The notes: generated by a model not told the origin, from the sequence alone. A stretch of DNA of 17,500 nt from Penaeus vannamei (GCF_042767895.1 NC_091558.1:5733393-5750892); one strand, 5' to 3'; shown: positions 1 to 7,515, counted from the stretch's first letter. A program made the numbers and translations.

Positions 1-78
1 TCTCGGCCTAATTACACAGGCGGTCGGAATATCCTGGGTGATTACGCTGTTGCATGCTGATAATTGCCGTGTGACTCT

Positions 79-183
79 GGGGGGAGAGGGGGGGGGGAAG
101 CGAGGAGGGAGGGGAAGGGGAGGGGGAGGGGGAAGGGGAAGGGGAAGGGGGAAGGGGGAAGGGGAAGGGGGAAGGGGAGAGGG
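79..183 (+). repeat. G-rich purine tract, (GGGGAA)/(GGGGGA) type
   Basis: A continuous run of G interrupted only by single or double A, except for one C near the left end. The right half is a fairly regular GGGGAA/GGGGGAA repeat. Many G runs of four or more follow each other with 1-2 nt spacers, so the + strand has strong G-quadruplex potential. The open frame crossing it encodes only Gly/Arg/Glu low complexity and is not a gene. The flanks (1-78 and 184-335) are short ordinary AT-balanced sequence with nothing I recognise. Confidence 0.9.
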
Positions 184-335
184 ACTAAAGATAATCCCCC
201 CATTTGTTTTTTCGAAAGATTAATTCCGCCGATTCCCTAATGCGTTTGTTTATTTTTCCTCTCATTAGCATATCATCCCGCGTGACTATGCGCGGTCTTA
301 TGACACTTCAGACTTTTATCTGAAGCATTTTTTTC

Positions 336-408
336 CCTCCTCCTCCTCCTCCTCCTCCTCCTCCTCCTCCTCCTCCTCCTCCTCCTCCTCCTCCTCCTCC
401 TCCTCCTC
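336..408 (+). repeat. (CTC)n / (GAG)n trinucleotide microsatellite
   Basis: About 24 uninterrupted CTC triplets follow a short T run. Six-frame translation gives poly-Glu, poly-Arg or poly-Gly on the minus strand, with every frame open, so these are repeat translations. The pure tract is the left end of a longer TCC-derived block that becomes degenerate and punctuated to the right. Confidence 0.95.
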
Positions 409-880
409 TTCCTCTTCCTCTTCCTCCCTCCTTCCTCTCCTCCTCCCCCTCTCCTCCTCCCCTCCTCCCCCCCTCCTCCTCCCTCCTCCTCTCCCATCTC
501 CTCCTTCCTCCTCCTCCCCATCTCCTCCTCCTCCTCCTCCCACTCTCCTCTCCTCCTCCTCCTCCCATCTCCCTCCTCCCTCCTCCTCCCATCTCCTCCC
601 ATCTCCTCCTCCCTCCTCTCCTCCCATCTCCTCCCTCCTCACTCCTCCCATTCTCCTCCTCTCCTCCTCCCATTTCTCCTCCTTCCTCCTCCTCCCATCT
701 CCTCCTCCTCCTCCTCCCCATCTCTTCCTCCTCCTCCTCCCATCTCCCTTCCTCCTCCTCCTCCCATCTCCTCCTCCCTCCTCCCGCATCTCCTCCTCCT
801 CCTCCTCCTCCTCCTCCTCCCCTTCTCCCTCCTCCCTTCTCCTCCTCCTCCTCCTCCTCCTCCCCTCCTCCTCCTCCTCA
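409..880 (+). repeat. TCC-derived pyrimidine minisatellite, period about 23 bp
   Basis: Degenerate TCC/CTC sequence punctuated by a CCCAT(C) motif. The lone adenines in an otherwise pyrimidine tract fall at 496, 520, 542, 567, 591, 601, 626, 650, 672, 697, 720, 742, 766 and 788. The intervals are 22-25 bp apart from one of 10 bp. A 22-25 bp tandem unit has therefore been built on top of the triplet repeat. From 790 to 880 the sequence returns to nearly pure TCC. Long minus-strand open frames (for example 316-1080) are translations of this tract. Confidence 0.85.
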
Positions 881-1127
881 GGCCGAGCTTGCGACAAGGA
901 AGTAATTGATTTTTGAGAAAGCGGGAGAGGGAAAGGGATCCGCCGATAAAATATGCAGATGCTAATAAAGACAGAGGGAAAGAAATGACGATGCTGGGGG
1001 GGTGGGGGGTGGGGGGGAAGGGCAAAGGAAAGAGAAAATTGGAGGAAATGGGGAAGAAAAAAGAGGGAAATAAAAATCATGGCAGAGAAGGGAAGAAAGA
1101 AAGGAAAAGAAGAACGATGAGAAGGAA
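881..1127. other. Short unique segment grading into A/G-rich DNA
   Basis: From 881 to about 985 there is ordinary mixed sequence with no recognisable coding, RNA or element signature. From 996 to 1017 there is G7-T-G6-T-G7, a strong G-quadruplex candidate. From 1018 to 1127 the sequence is purine-rich (GGAAA, GAAGAAA) and leads into the AAT repeat. Confidence 0.6.
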
Positions 1128-1165
1128 AATAATAATATTAATAATAATAATAATAATAATAATAA
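1128..1165 (+). repeat. (AAT)n trinucleotide microsatellite
   Basis: About twelve AAT units with one interruption (ATATTA near 1136). The tract sits inside a longer A-rich purine region. (AAT)n is a common trinucleotide class in crustacean genomes; that is general knowledge and not proof of origin. Confidence 0.9.
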
Positions 1166-1370
1166 AATACAAGAAAAAGCATACAATAAAAAGAGAAGAA
1201 AGAAAAAAGTAAAGAAAAGGACGAAGAAAAAGAAAAGATGATGGTAGATGAGATACAAAAAAAAAGAAGAAACAAAATAACAAAAATAAAACTAGGAATC
1301 AGCCAAAAACAAGAAGAAAAAAAAATAAACAAAGAAAAAAAACAAAACAAAACAAAAGAAAACAACGGAC
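1166..1370 (+). repeat. A-rich low-complexity tract
   Basis: Almost entirely A and G with scattered C, made of A4-A7 runs separated by G, C or T. It includes AAAC-type iterations near 1340-1360 (AAACAAAACAAAAC). No gene-like signal. Frames crossing it give Lys-rich low complexity. Confidence 0.8.
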
Positions 1371-1540
1371 AGGCAAGCAAACGGACCGGGGGCGGAACAA
1401 GTGTCCCTCCCTCCGAAAGCAATCGATAAAAGTGATTGAGTGAATTCATAAGTCACGCCCGATTAGCAGCCTCGACGCTTCTATTAGAGCGAATATTGCG
1501 GGGAAGCTTTTCTGGAGATATTGGCACTCATCATCACTTT
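1371..1540. other. Unique sequence, no recognised feature
   Basis: Balanced composition between two repeat blocks. I see no conserved motif, tRNA-like fold or coding signature. The open frame beginning here owes its length to the stop-free GGGA repeat that follows. Confidence 0.5.
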
Positions 1541-1859
1541 GGAGGGAGGGAGGGAGGGAGGGAGGGGGGGGAGATAGAGGGAGAGATAGGGGAGGGAGAG
1601 AGGGAGGGAGGGAGGGAGGGAGGGAGGAGGGAGGGAGGGAGGGAGGGAGGGAGAGGTGGGATGGGGGGTGGGGGAGGAGAGAGGGAGGAGGGAGAGAGGG
1701 AGAGGAGGGAGATAGGGGGAGAGATGGGGGGAAAGGAGAGAGGGGGAGGAGGGAGAGAGGGAGGCAGAGAGGGAGAAGTGAGAGAGGGGAGGGGGGAAGG
1801 GAGGGAGAGAGGGAGAGAGGGAGACAGAGGGAGAGAGGGAGACAGAGGGAGAGGGAGAG
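1541..1859 (+). repeat. (GGGA)n tetranucleotide block with GA interruptions
   Basis: It starts with six GGGA-type units, then alternates GGGA, GAGA and G-run blocks to about 1859. Near 1808-1850 an 18-bp iteration (GAGGGAGACAGAGGGAGA) occurs about twice in tandem. There are no pyrimidines apart from isolated T and C. All minus-strand frames are open, giving Ser/Leu/Pro low complexity, which marks those frames as artefacts. Confidence 0.9.
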
Positions 1860-1896
1860 GGAGAGAGAGAGAGAGAGAGAGAGAGAAACACACACA
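1860..1896 (+). repeat. Compound (GA)n-(CA)n microsatellite
   Basis: About thirteen GA dinucleotides run directly into a short CA run ending at 1896. This closes the GGGA block on its right side. Confidence 0.9.
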
Positions 1897-2137
1897 TAAT
1901 CCATTTTCTATCTCATCTTCATTGCACATCAAGCCACGAGTCCGAATTATGGATTAACACATCACTCAAAATGATGCAATTCCAAAACAATGAAAAAAAT
2001 AATGATAATAAAAAAAATGCAAAAAGTCGAATTTCTAATACCAAAAAACCCTCTGCCATTTCACCCGTCTTTCCGTTTTATCATTTTTGCTTCGTATTTA
2101 AACTCTTGTATAAGCAAAATAAACATACCCAGCATCA
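1897..2137. other. AT-rich unique sequence
   Basis: AT-rich with several A runs (for example AAAAAAATAATG near 1995-2005). There is no recognisable gene, RNA or transposon feature. The sequence is stop-dense in most frames. Confidence 0.5.
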
Positions 2138-2174
2138 CCCACCCTCTCCCTCCCTCCCTCCTCCTCCTCCTTCC

Positions 2175-2187
2175 TGACCTTTGCCCT
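2175..2187 (-). promoter_or_regulatory. DR1-like nuclear receptor site, copy 1
   Basis: On the minus strand this reads AGGGCA-A-AGGTCA, two half-sites in direct orientation with a 1-nt spacer. DR1 sites of this type are bound by HNF4, RXR and COUP-TF class nuclear receptors in animals. The motif match is directly visible; binding is untested. It stands out because the surrounding tract is otherwise almost pure C/T. Confidence 0.35.
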
Positions 2188-2230
2188 CTTCCCCTCATCT
2201 CCCTCCCCTCTTCTCCCATGCACTCATCCC

Positions 2231-2243
2231 TGACCTTTGCCCC
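2231..2243 (-). promoter_or_regulatory. DR1-like nuclear receptor site, copy 2
   Basis: The minus strand reads GGGGCA-A-AGGTCA. It starts 56 bp from copy 1 and has the same orientation. It keeps the full AGGTCA half-site and the A spacer; the other half-site differs from copy 1 by one base. It may have arisen by tandem duplication of the pyrimidine tract, not by selection. Confidence 0.3.
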
Positions 2244-2485
2244 CCTCTCCTTCACCCTCCTGTTTCCCCCTCCCCTTCTCTCTCTCCTTTCGCCCTCCTA
2301 TTTCCCCCTCCCCTCTCCCCCTTCCACTCCCCTCCCTCCCTCCCCTCCTCCGTCCCCCCTTCCCACATACTCCCGTATCCTTCCTTTTTCCCTTCCCCCC
2401 TCCCCTCCTCTTCTCCACCCTATTTCCCCCCTTCCTCTTCCCTCTCCTCCCCTTTCCCCCCACTTTGCCCTCCCCTCCTCCACCT

Positions 2486-2498
2486 TGACCTTTGCCCT
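2486..2498 (-). promoter_or_regulatory. DR1-like nuclear receptor site, copy 3
   Basis: The minus strand reads AGGGCA-A-AGGTCA, identical over 13 bp to copy 1 and 311 bp away from it. Two further single half-sites lie nearby: AGGTCA at 2625-2630 and TGACCT at 2661-2666. Confidence 0.3.
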
Positions 2499-2537
2499 CT
2501 CCCCCCCCCTCCTCCTCCCTTCTCCCTCCTTCCCCAG

Positions 2538-2760
2538 TACCTCGGGCGAAGCTGCTGAACTATTTACACCTGCAAACGTCCTCCAAGACCGGCCTTCGCG
2601 GAGCTCGGTGTACATTCCGGCGAGAGGTCACGCCGGACGAGGTCGTGTGACGAGGCCGAATGACCTGGCATATCATTCTGGCGTTCATGGCGCACGGACG
2701 CGTTCTGCACGGCACCGTCCGCTCCCTGTGTTTGTTTCTCGCGTTTTGTTCTGTTCTGTT
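2538..2760 (+). other. Complex GC-balanced segment after an acceptor-like CAG; possible exon
   Basis: This segment is compositionally unlike its flanks. It follows a long pyrimidine tract ending CCTTCCCCAG, a good 3' splice-site shape, and has a possible branch-point-like TTGAC near 2485. One frame beginning at 2539 stays open for about 75 codons to a TAG at 2761-2763. The product resembles no family I know, and a clear 5' splice donor is not evident. It may equally be unique intergenic DNA, so I do not call a gene. Confidence 0.15.
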
Positions 2761-2761
2761 T

Positions 2762-2866
2762 AGGGTGGGGTGGGGTAGGGTGGGGGTGGGGTGGGGTGGG
2801 GTGGGGGTGGGGTGGGGTGGGGTGGGGTGAGGTGGGGTGGGGTTGGGTTGGTGGGTGGGGGGCGGT
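2762..2866 (+). repeat. (GGGGT)n pentanucleotide array
   Basis: About twenty GGGGT or GGGGGT units, degrading at the right end into GGTTGGGTTGGTGGGTGGGG. Every unit supplies a G4 run with a 1-nt T spacer, so the array is a very strong G-quadruplex former on the + strand. It is not the arthropod telomere repeat (TTAGG). Confidence 0.95.
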
Positions 2867-2978
2867 TCTTGATTGTTTGCTTTTTGTTGTTTTGTTTTCG
2901 ATCTCATTTTCTCGTTTTTTTATTAGATTTTCTCTTTATTTAAGGTTGTGATTTCCAGATGAACCATCTCACTCTCTC

Positions 2979-2981
<3 letters not shown>
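2867..2981. other. T-rich unique spacer
   Basis: T-rich sequence with TTTGTTGTTTTG-type runs between the GGGGT array and the TC microsatellite. No feature recognised. Confidence 0.5.

Positions 2982-3073
<92 letters not shown>
2982..3073 (+). repeat. (TC)46 dinucleotide microsatellite
   Basis: An uninterrupted 92-bp TC tract. It is a perfect mirror repeat of polypyrimidine:polypurine type and so a candidate for H-DNA. The Ser/Leu and Arg/Glu frames on both strands are translations of the repeat. Confidence 0.98.
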
Positions 3074-3077
<4 letters not shown>

Positions 3078-3430
3078 TATTGATCTTATAGTTACTCTCA
3101 TCCTTTTTTTCTTTAATCCCCTTTCCAACCCATTTTCTCGACGTCATCCTCTCCTTCACACTCTAATCTCTAACATGTTTCTTCACTCTATATTTCATAG
3201 TTTACCTTCTTCCTTTTTCTTTCTCTCATTTTCCCATTACCCTCTTGCCTCCTGGTCTTCCTTCACTTAAGTCTTCTTTCTTTCCTCTCCCCTTTCTCTC
3301 CCCCTCCTCTCAATCCCTCTTCTCCCCCTTCCCCTGTCCTTGCTCTCCCTTCCTCTTTCTCTCTCCCTCTCTCCTCCTTCCTCTCTCTTCACCCTATTCA
3401 CTATTCACTCCCCTGCCCTTGCCTCACTCC
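3074..3430 (+). repeat. Degenerate pyrimidine-rich leader of the A/B minisatellite
   Basis: C/T-rich but irregular sequence (CTCTTTC, CCCCTTCCCCTG). From about 3240 it contains pieces of the phrases that become regular after 3430, for example CCCTTGCCTC. It looks like a decayed edge of the array to the right. Confidence 0.6.
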
Positions 3431-4520
3431 CTTTCATCTCTCCCCTCCTTCCCTCTCTCTTCACACTTCTCCCCTTCTCTGTCCTTGCCTCCTCCCTTTC
3501 ATCTCTCCCTCCTTCGTCCCTCTTCACCCGTCTCCCTTCCCTGCCCTTGCCACCTAAATCCTTCCTCTCTCTTCACCCTTCTCCCATTCCCTGCCCTTGC
3601 CTCCTCCCTTTCATCTCTCACTCCTTCGTTCCTTTTCTCCCTTACCCTCCCCCCTTCCCTTCCCATGCCTCCTAAACCCTTCCTCTCTCTTCACCCTTCT
3701 CCCATTCCCTGCCCTTACCTCCTCCCTTTCATCTCTCCCTCCTTCGTCCCTCTTCACCCTTCCCCTCGCCCCTTCCCTTCCCTTGCCTCCTCCCTTTCAT
3801 CTCTCCCTTCCTTCGTCCCTCTTCACCCGTCTCCCTTCCCTGCCCTTGCCACCTAAATCCTTCCTCTCTCTTCACCCTTTTCCCATTCCCTGCCCTTGCC
3901 TCCTCCCTTTCATCTCTCCATCCTTCCTCTCTCTTCACCCTTCTCCCTTCCCTGCCCTTGCCTCCTCCCTTTCATCTCTCCCTCCTTCGTCCCTCTTCAC
4001 CCGTCTCCTCTCTTCCCTTCCCCTGCCCTCCTAAATCCTTCGTCCCTCTTCACCCCTTCCTCCCATTCCCTGCCCTTTTGCCTCCTCCCTTTCATCTCTC
4101 CCTCGTTCGTCCCTCTTCACCCTTCCCCTCCCCCCTTCCCTTGCCTCCTAAATCCTTCCTCTCTCTTCACCCTTCTCCCTTCGCTGCCCTTGCCTCCTCC
4201 CTTTCATCTCTCCCTCCTTCGTCCCTCTTCACCCTTCCCCTCGCCCCTTCCCTTCCCCTGCCGCCCTTGCCTCCTCCAAATCCTTCTCTCTCTTCACCCC
4301 TTCTCCCATTCCCTGCGTCTCTTCCCTCCTCCTTTCATCTCTCCTCCTTCGTCCCTCTTCACCCTTCCCCTCGCCCCTTCCCTTCCCCTGCCTCCTAAAC
4401 CCTTCCTGTCTCTTCACCCTTCTCCCATTCCCTGCCCTTGCCTCCTCCCTTTCATCTCTCCCTCCTTCGTCCCTCTTCACCCTTCCCCTCGCCCCTTCCC
4501 TTCCCCTGCCGCCCTGCCTC
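3431..4520 (+). repeat. Two-module (A/B) pyrimidine minisatellite, higher-order about 115 bp
   Basis: Two related pyrimidine modules alternate. Module A carries TTTCATCTCTCC and starts at 3432, 3497, 3609, 3727, 3795, 3908, 3970, 4090, 4202, 4333 and 4450. Module B carries CCTAAAYCCTTC and falls near 3555, 3673, 3854, 4032, 4149, 4277 (degenerate) and 4396. B-to-next-A spacing is 53-58 bp and A-to-B is 58-75 bp, giving an AB unit of about 112-131 bp. In three places A follows A at 62-68 bp. The module starting at 3908 begins like A and finishes like B. The long plus-strand frames here are Pro/Ser/Leu low complexity without stops and are not genes. Confidence 0.9.
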
Positions 4521-4605
4521 GCCGCTACCCCTCCAGCAGGCCGCTAAACCCATTGAATATTAAAACCCGTCAATGCGGTAGGAAAATGCTACTGATTCCC
4601 GCGAG
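4521..4605. other. Junction into unique sequence
   Basis: Mixed sequence directly after the minisatellite. A CTAAACCC at about 4544 may be a last decayed B module. Nothing else is recognisable. Confidence 0.4.
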
Positions 4606-4628
4606 GAAACTTTAACAAACAAAGTTTC
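4606..4628 (+). other. Perfect hairpin, 8-bp stem with 7-nt loop
   Basis: GAAACTTT (4606-4613) and AAAGTTTC (4621-4628) are exact reverse complements around AACAAAC. It lies 19 bp before a second hairpin. No known structural RNA family is recognised; the stem does not match the histone mRNA stem-loop. Confidence 0.5.
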
Positions 4629-4647
4629 AGAACAAGAAGGGAGGTTT

Positions 4648-4669
4648 TAAAAACCTTTTTCGGTTTTTA
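4648..4669 (+). other. Perfect hairpin, 8-bp stem with 6-nt loop, plus alternative pairing
   Basis: TAAAAACC (4648-4655) and GGTTTTTA (4662-4669) pair around TTTTTC. The AAAACC arm could instead pair with GGTTTT at 4643-4648 just upstream. The shape resembles a bacterial terminator, but the context is clearly eukaryotic, so I do not call it one. Confidence 0.45.
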
Positions 4670-5077
4670 TTGCACAAACTAAAAAAAAAAAAGAGAGAGA
4701 AAAAGAAAAATAAGAGTAGGTGCTCAGAGCCGTTCTCTCCCCCACGGGAGGGGAAACTTGTGGAAACACGGACTATAAAACACACACGTAAATATTGCAG
4801 GCCGTGAAGTAATTACGAGACATAACGACCGGCGCTTCCTCTTATCCGAACTACCTCCTCCGTGAATAATTATTAATGACAAATGTATAAGGGAGTGAGG
4901 GTCCTCCGGGAGCGCAACCAACTTGCATTCTCAACATGGGCGTGAGGAAATTCAGGTGCCTTTTTCTTCCTTCTTTTCTTCCTCTTTTTTCCCCCTCCTA
5001 AAGCCTTATCGTGGGGGGGATATCTCATTAAACTTTTCCCTGATTTCCTCTCCGTCTTCGCTAGGACTGCGAGAGGG
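4670..5077. other. Unique sequence with short A-rich tract
   Basis: An A-rich purine run lies at about 4681-4712. The remainder is balanced sequence with a T/C-rich patch at 4960-5000. Frames of 65-89 codons on the minus strand show no family resemblance. Nothing further is recognised. Confidence 0.5.
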
Positions 5078-5145
5078 AAAAAAAAGAAAGAAAGAGAGAG
5101 AGAGCGAGCGAGAGAGAGAGAAAAAAAATAATATATATACATATA
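5078..5145 (+). repeat. Compound (GAAA)/(GA)/(GAGC)/(TA) microsatellite
   Basis: A8 and GAAAGAAA lead into GAGA, then GAGCGAGC, GAGA again, A8 and finally a short TATATATAC. Several motifs grade into each other over less than 70 bp. Confidence 0.85.
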
Positions 5146-5437
5146 ACCATAATCTCGCGCTTCTATGAAACATATTTATTTCTGAAGGCGCGTGGCAGAT
5201 CTATTCCTGATTTGATTTCATATGTAAAGATTTTTGTAGCATATTTATTTCCCTGGCGTTCTTGTCGTCATATTTTGCGATAAAAGCGACAGCGCAGTAT
5301 TTGCATAACAACGTTACGACAATGCTCGCGACAAGTCGGTAAAATAATGCGAATGAAGGGGAGTATTAGAAATACCTAAGCCAACCCCGCCCGTTGAATT
5401 ACTCGGCCTCACGACTGGTGATCAAAGATATACCGAC
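5146..5437. other. AT-rich unique sequence
   Basis: Balanced to AT-rich. A phrase CATATTTATTTC occurs twice, near 5169 and 5240. No gene, RNA or element signature was found, and frames are interrupted. Confidence 0.5.
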
Positions 5438-5439
5438 AT

Positions 5440-6350
5440 GGGGGGAATGGGGGGATAAGGGGGGCGAATGGGGGAATAATGGGGGGGGAATGGGGGATAA
5501 GGGAGAGGGGGGCGAATGGGGGATAAGGGAGAGGGGGCGAATGGGTGAATAAGGGAGAGGGGGCGAATGGGGGAATAAAGGAGAGGAGGGAGAATGGGGG
5601 TATGAGGGAGAGGGAGGAGAATGGGAATAAGGGAGAGGGGGGAGAATGGGGGATAAGGGAGAGGGGGAGAATGGGGGGATAAGGAGAATGGGGGAATAAG
5701 GGAAAGGGGGAGAATGGGGGATACGGGAGAGGGGGAGAATGGGGGGATAAGGGAGAGGGGGCGAATGGGGGAATAAGGGAAAGGGGGAGAATGGGGGATA
5801 AGGGAGAGGGGGGATAAGGGGAATAAGGGAGAGGAGGGAGAATGATGGGATAAGGGAGAGGAGGGAGAATGGGGGAATAAGGGAGAGGAGGGAGAGGGGG
5901 AGAATGGGGGATAAGGAGAGGAGGGAGAGGGGGGAGAATGGGGGATAAGGGAGGGGGGGCGAATGGGGGAATAAGGGAGAGGAGGGAGAATGGGGAATAA
6001 GGGAGGGGGGGAGAATGGGGGATAAGGGAAGGAGGGAGAATGGGGGAATAAGGGAAAGGGGGAGAATGGGGGATAAGGGAGAGGGGGAGAATGGGGGGAT
6101 AAGGGGAATAAGGGAGAGGAGGGAGAATGGGGGGATAAGGGAGAGGGGGCGAATGGGGAATAAGGGAGAGGGGGCGAATGGGGGGAATAAAGGAGAGGAG
6201 GGAGAATGGGGGGATAAGGGAGAGGGGGAGAATGGGGGATAAGGGAGAGGGGGGAGAATGGGGGATAAGGGAGAGGGGGCAGAATGGGGGATAAGGGAGA
6301 AGGGGCGAATGAGGGATAAGGGAGAGGGGGGAGAATGGGGGGATAAGGGA
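5440..6350 (+). repeat. 26-bp G-rich minisatellite, about 35 units
   Basis: Unit anchors are ATAAGGGA and GAATGGGG. ATAA anchors recur at 5497, 5523, 5549, 5575, then 5627, 5653, 5679, later 5945, 5971, 5997, and on to 6343. Most intervals are 25-27 bp, with a few partial units (9, 16-17 bp) and two long ones (34 bp). Variants include a CGAATG or AGAATG choice and substitutions such as TATGAG (5601) and ATACGGG (5721). Each unit contributes several G runs. The unit contains none of TTA, CTA or TCA on this strand, so the minus strand stays stop-free over the 533-codon frame 5409-7010, which is an artefact. Confidence 0.95.
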
Positions 6351-6885
6351 AGAGGAAGGAATGAGGGAGAAGTAGGGGGTCAAGGGTAAATGAAGGGAAA
6401 GATGGAAGGGAGGGAAAGGACAGAATGAGAGGATGTGGGAGAAGGAGAGGACGACAGAAAAGGGGGCTGGGGAGCGAATGAGGGAAAGGAAAGAGGGGAA
6501 TGTAAAGAACGAGGGGAATGAATAAGGGGAGGACGAAGAGAGAAGACCGAAACAGAGAGGGAGAGGGCCGAAGCGAATGTGGGGGTTGGGGGAAATAGAA
6601 GAAACAGAAGCAAAGGAGAGGCTATGGGGGAGAGAGGCTGGGGAGGGGAGGGGTGAAGCGAATGAAGGGAAACGAAGAGAGGGGAGCGAATGAGAGGATA
6701 GGGGAGGGGAGCCACCGAGTGGAAAGCTGAGAGGGGAGAGAGAGGGAGAGGGAAGTTGGAAGGGGGGCTGTGGCCGACGGAGGAATGTTCCAGAGCAGCG
6801 AAGGGGCAGACTGTGAAATGGGAATTGAAGGGGAGGGGGAGAAGGGGGGGGGAGAGAGAGAGGAGGAGAGGAGCCCGACATAGGG
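6351..6885 (+). repeat. Degenerate purine-rich flank of the 26-bp minisatellite
   Basis: Purine-rich sequence with sparse pyrimidines. It keeps scattered GCGAATG phrases (about 6474, 6573, 6658, 6686) and GAGGATAGGGGAGGGG-like pieces, suggesting decayed 26-bp units. Regular periodicity is lost. It ends in GA-rich DNA near 6870. Confidence 0.65.
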
Positions 6886-7185
6886 GAAGTAAGACAAATT
6901 ACAGAGTTCAATGTCGACGAAATGAATGAACGGAAGACCCAACATTCCGTCAGCGCGGAGCGAGCGACAGCGGACAGGGAAGCGAAACCACAGACGTCCC
7001 AAAACGCCAAAGAAACCCATCACAGAGTTTTAAAAAAAGGTGTCGAGAACCGAATATGAAGAACATACGCGTTAAATAAGAGATCCGACATTTTCGAAAG
7101 CAAAGAGCAAGACAAAGGGTCAACACACGCGAGTTCGAATAAAGTCCAAGTGGTACGGAATGAAGACGGAGCGTGGAGAGGGGAG
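6886..7185. other. Unique sequence, no recognised feature
   Basis: Balanced, A-leaning sequence. It holds a GAGTTCGAATAAAG near 7129, which resembles part of a tRNA B box but lacks an A box and an acceptor stem. No coding or RNA call is justified. Confidence 0.5.
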
Positions 7186-7304
7186 ATGGAGGAAGTGGAG
7201 AAAAGGGGGCACAGAGAGAGATTGAGGATGAGAGGGAAAGGGAAAGAGAAACAGAGAGATAAAGGAAAATGATGAGGATGGGTAAGAGGGAGAGGGAGAG
7301 CAAG
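7186..7304 (+). repeat. Purine-rich low-complexity tract
   Basis: GAGA, GGGAAA and GATGAGG phrases with few pyrimidines. It leads into the GA/GATA microsatellite. Confidence 0.7.
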
Positions 7305-7336
7305 AAAGAGAGAGAGAGAGATAGAGAGAGAGATAG

Positions 7337-7396
<60 letters not shown>
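7305..7396 (+). repeat. Compound (GA)n-(GATA)n-(GA)n microsatellite
   Basis: GA units with two ATAG interruptions lead to about six GATA tetramers at roughly 7332-7356, followed by about twenty GA units to 7396. This is a typical polymorphic animal microsatellite structure. Confidence 0.95.
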
Positions 7397-7400
<4 letters not shown>

Positions 7401-7465
7401 ATGAAAGAGATGATGTTCCTCATTATATATTGCTTAAGTATACTTTACTACTAATGAGTTCCTCA

Positions 7466-7515
7466 GCGCGCGCATGTACGCGTGTGTGTTTGTGTGTGTA
7501 TGTGTCTGTGTGCAC
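7466..7515 (+). repeat. Alternating purine-pyrimidine tract (GC/GT), Z-DNA prone
   Basis: GCGCGCGCATGTACGCGTGT continues as imperfect GT to a TGTGCACG. Strict alternation over most of about 50 bp, with a GC-rich start, is a good Z-DNA candidate. Confidence 0.7.

Larger units (their letters stand above)
2138..2535 (+). repeat. Polypyrimidine tract with imperfect internal duplications
   Basis: Nearly pure C/T for about 400 bp. Short phrases recur, such as CACCCTCCTGTTTCCCCC and GCCCTCCTATTTCCCCC about 50 bp apart, and TGACCTTTGCCC three times. The last part runs into a CAG at 2535-2537, so it would also serve as the polypyrimidine tract of a 3' splice site if transcribed on the + strand. Confidence 0.85.

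Noticed and set aside
316..1080. 254-codon Glu/Arg/Gly-rich minus-strand frame
   Set aside because: A translation of TCC/CTC repeat DNA, with two other minus-strand frames open over the same bases.
2762..2866. Telomeric repeat
   Set aside because: The unit is GGGGT, whereas arthropods use TTAGG and vertebrates TTAGGG. The tract is short and internal.
3245..4615. Pro/Ser/Leu-rich plus-strand frames of 111-239 codons
   Set aside because: Pyrimidine-only DNA cannot encode stop codons in this direction. Several frames are open together and follow the A/B repeat.
4648..4669. Bacterial intrinsic terminator
   Set aside because: The stem is AT-rich with no U tract directly after it, and the surrounding sequence is clearly eukaryotic.
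5409..7010. 533-codon minus-strand open frame, the longest in the window
   Set aside because: It is the translation of the 26-bp minisatellite, whose minus strand lacks stop codons. The product is Pro/Leu/Ser/Ile repeats without domains, and the frame merely runs on into the degenerate flank.
7125..7145. tRNA B-box-like GAGTTCGAATAAAG
   Set aside because: It deviates from GGTTCGANNCC, has no A box at the right distance and no acceptor stem.
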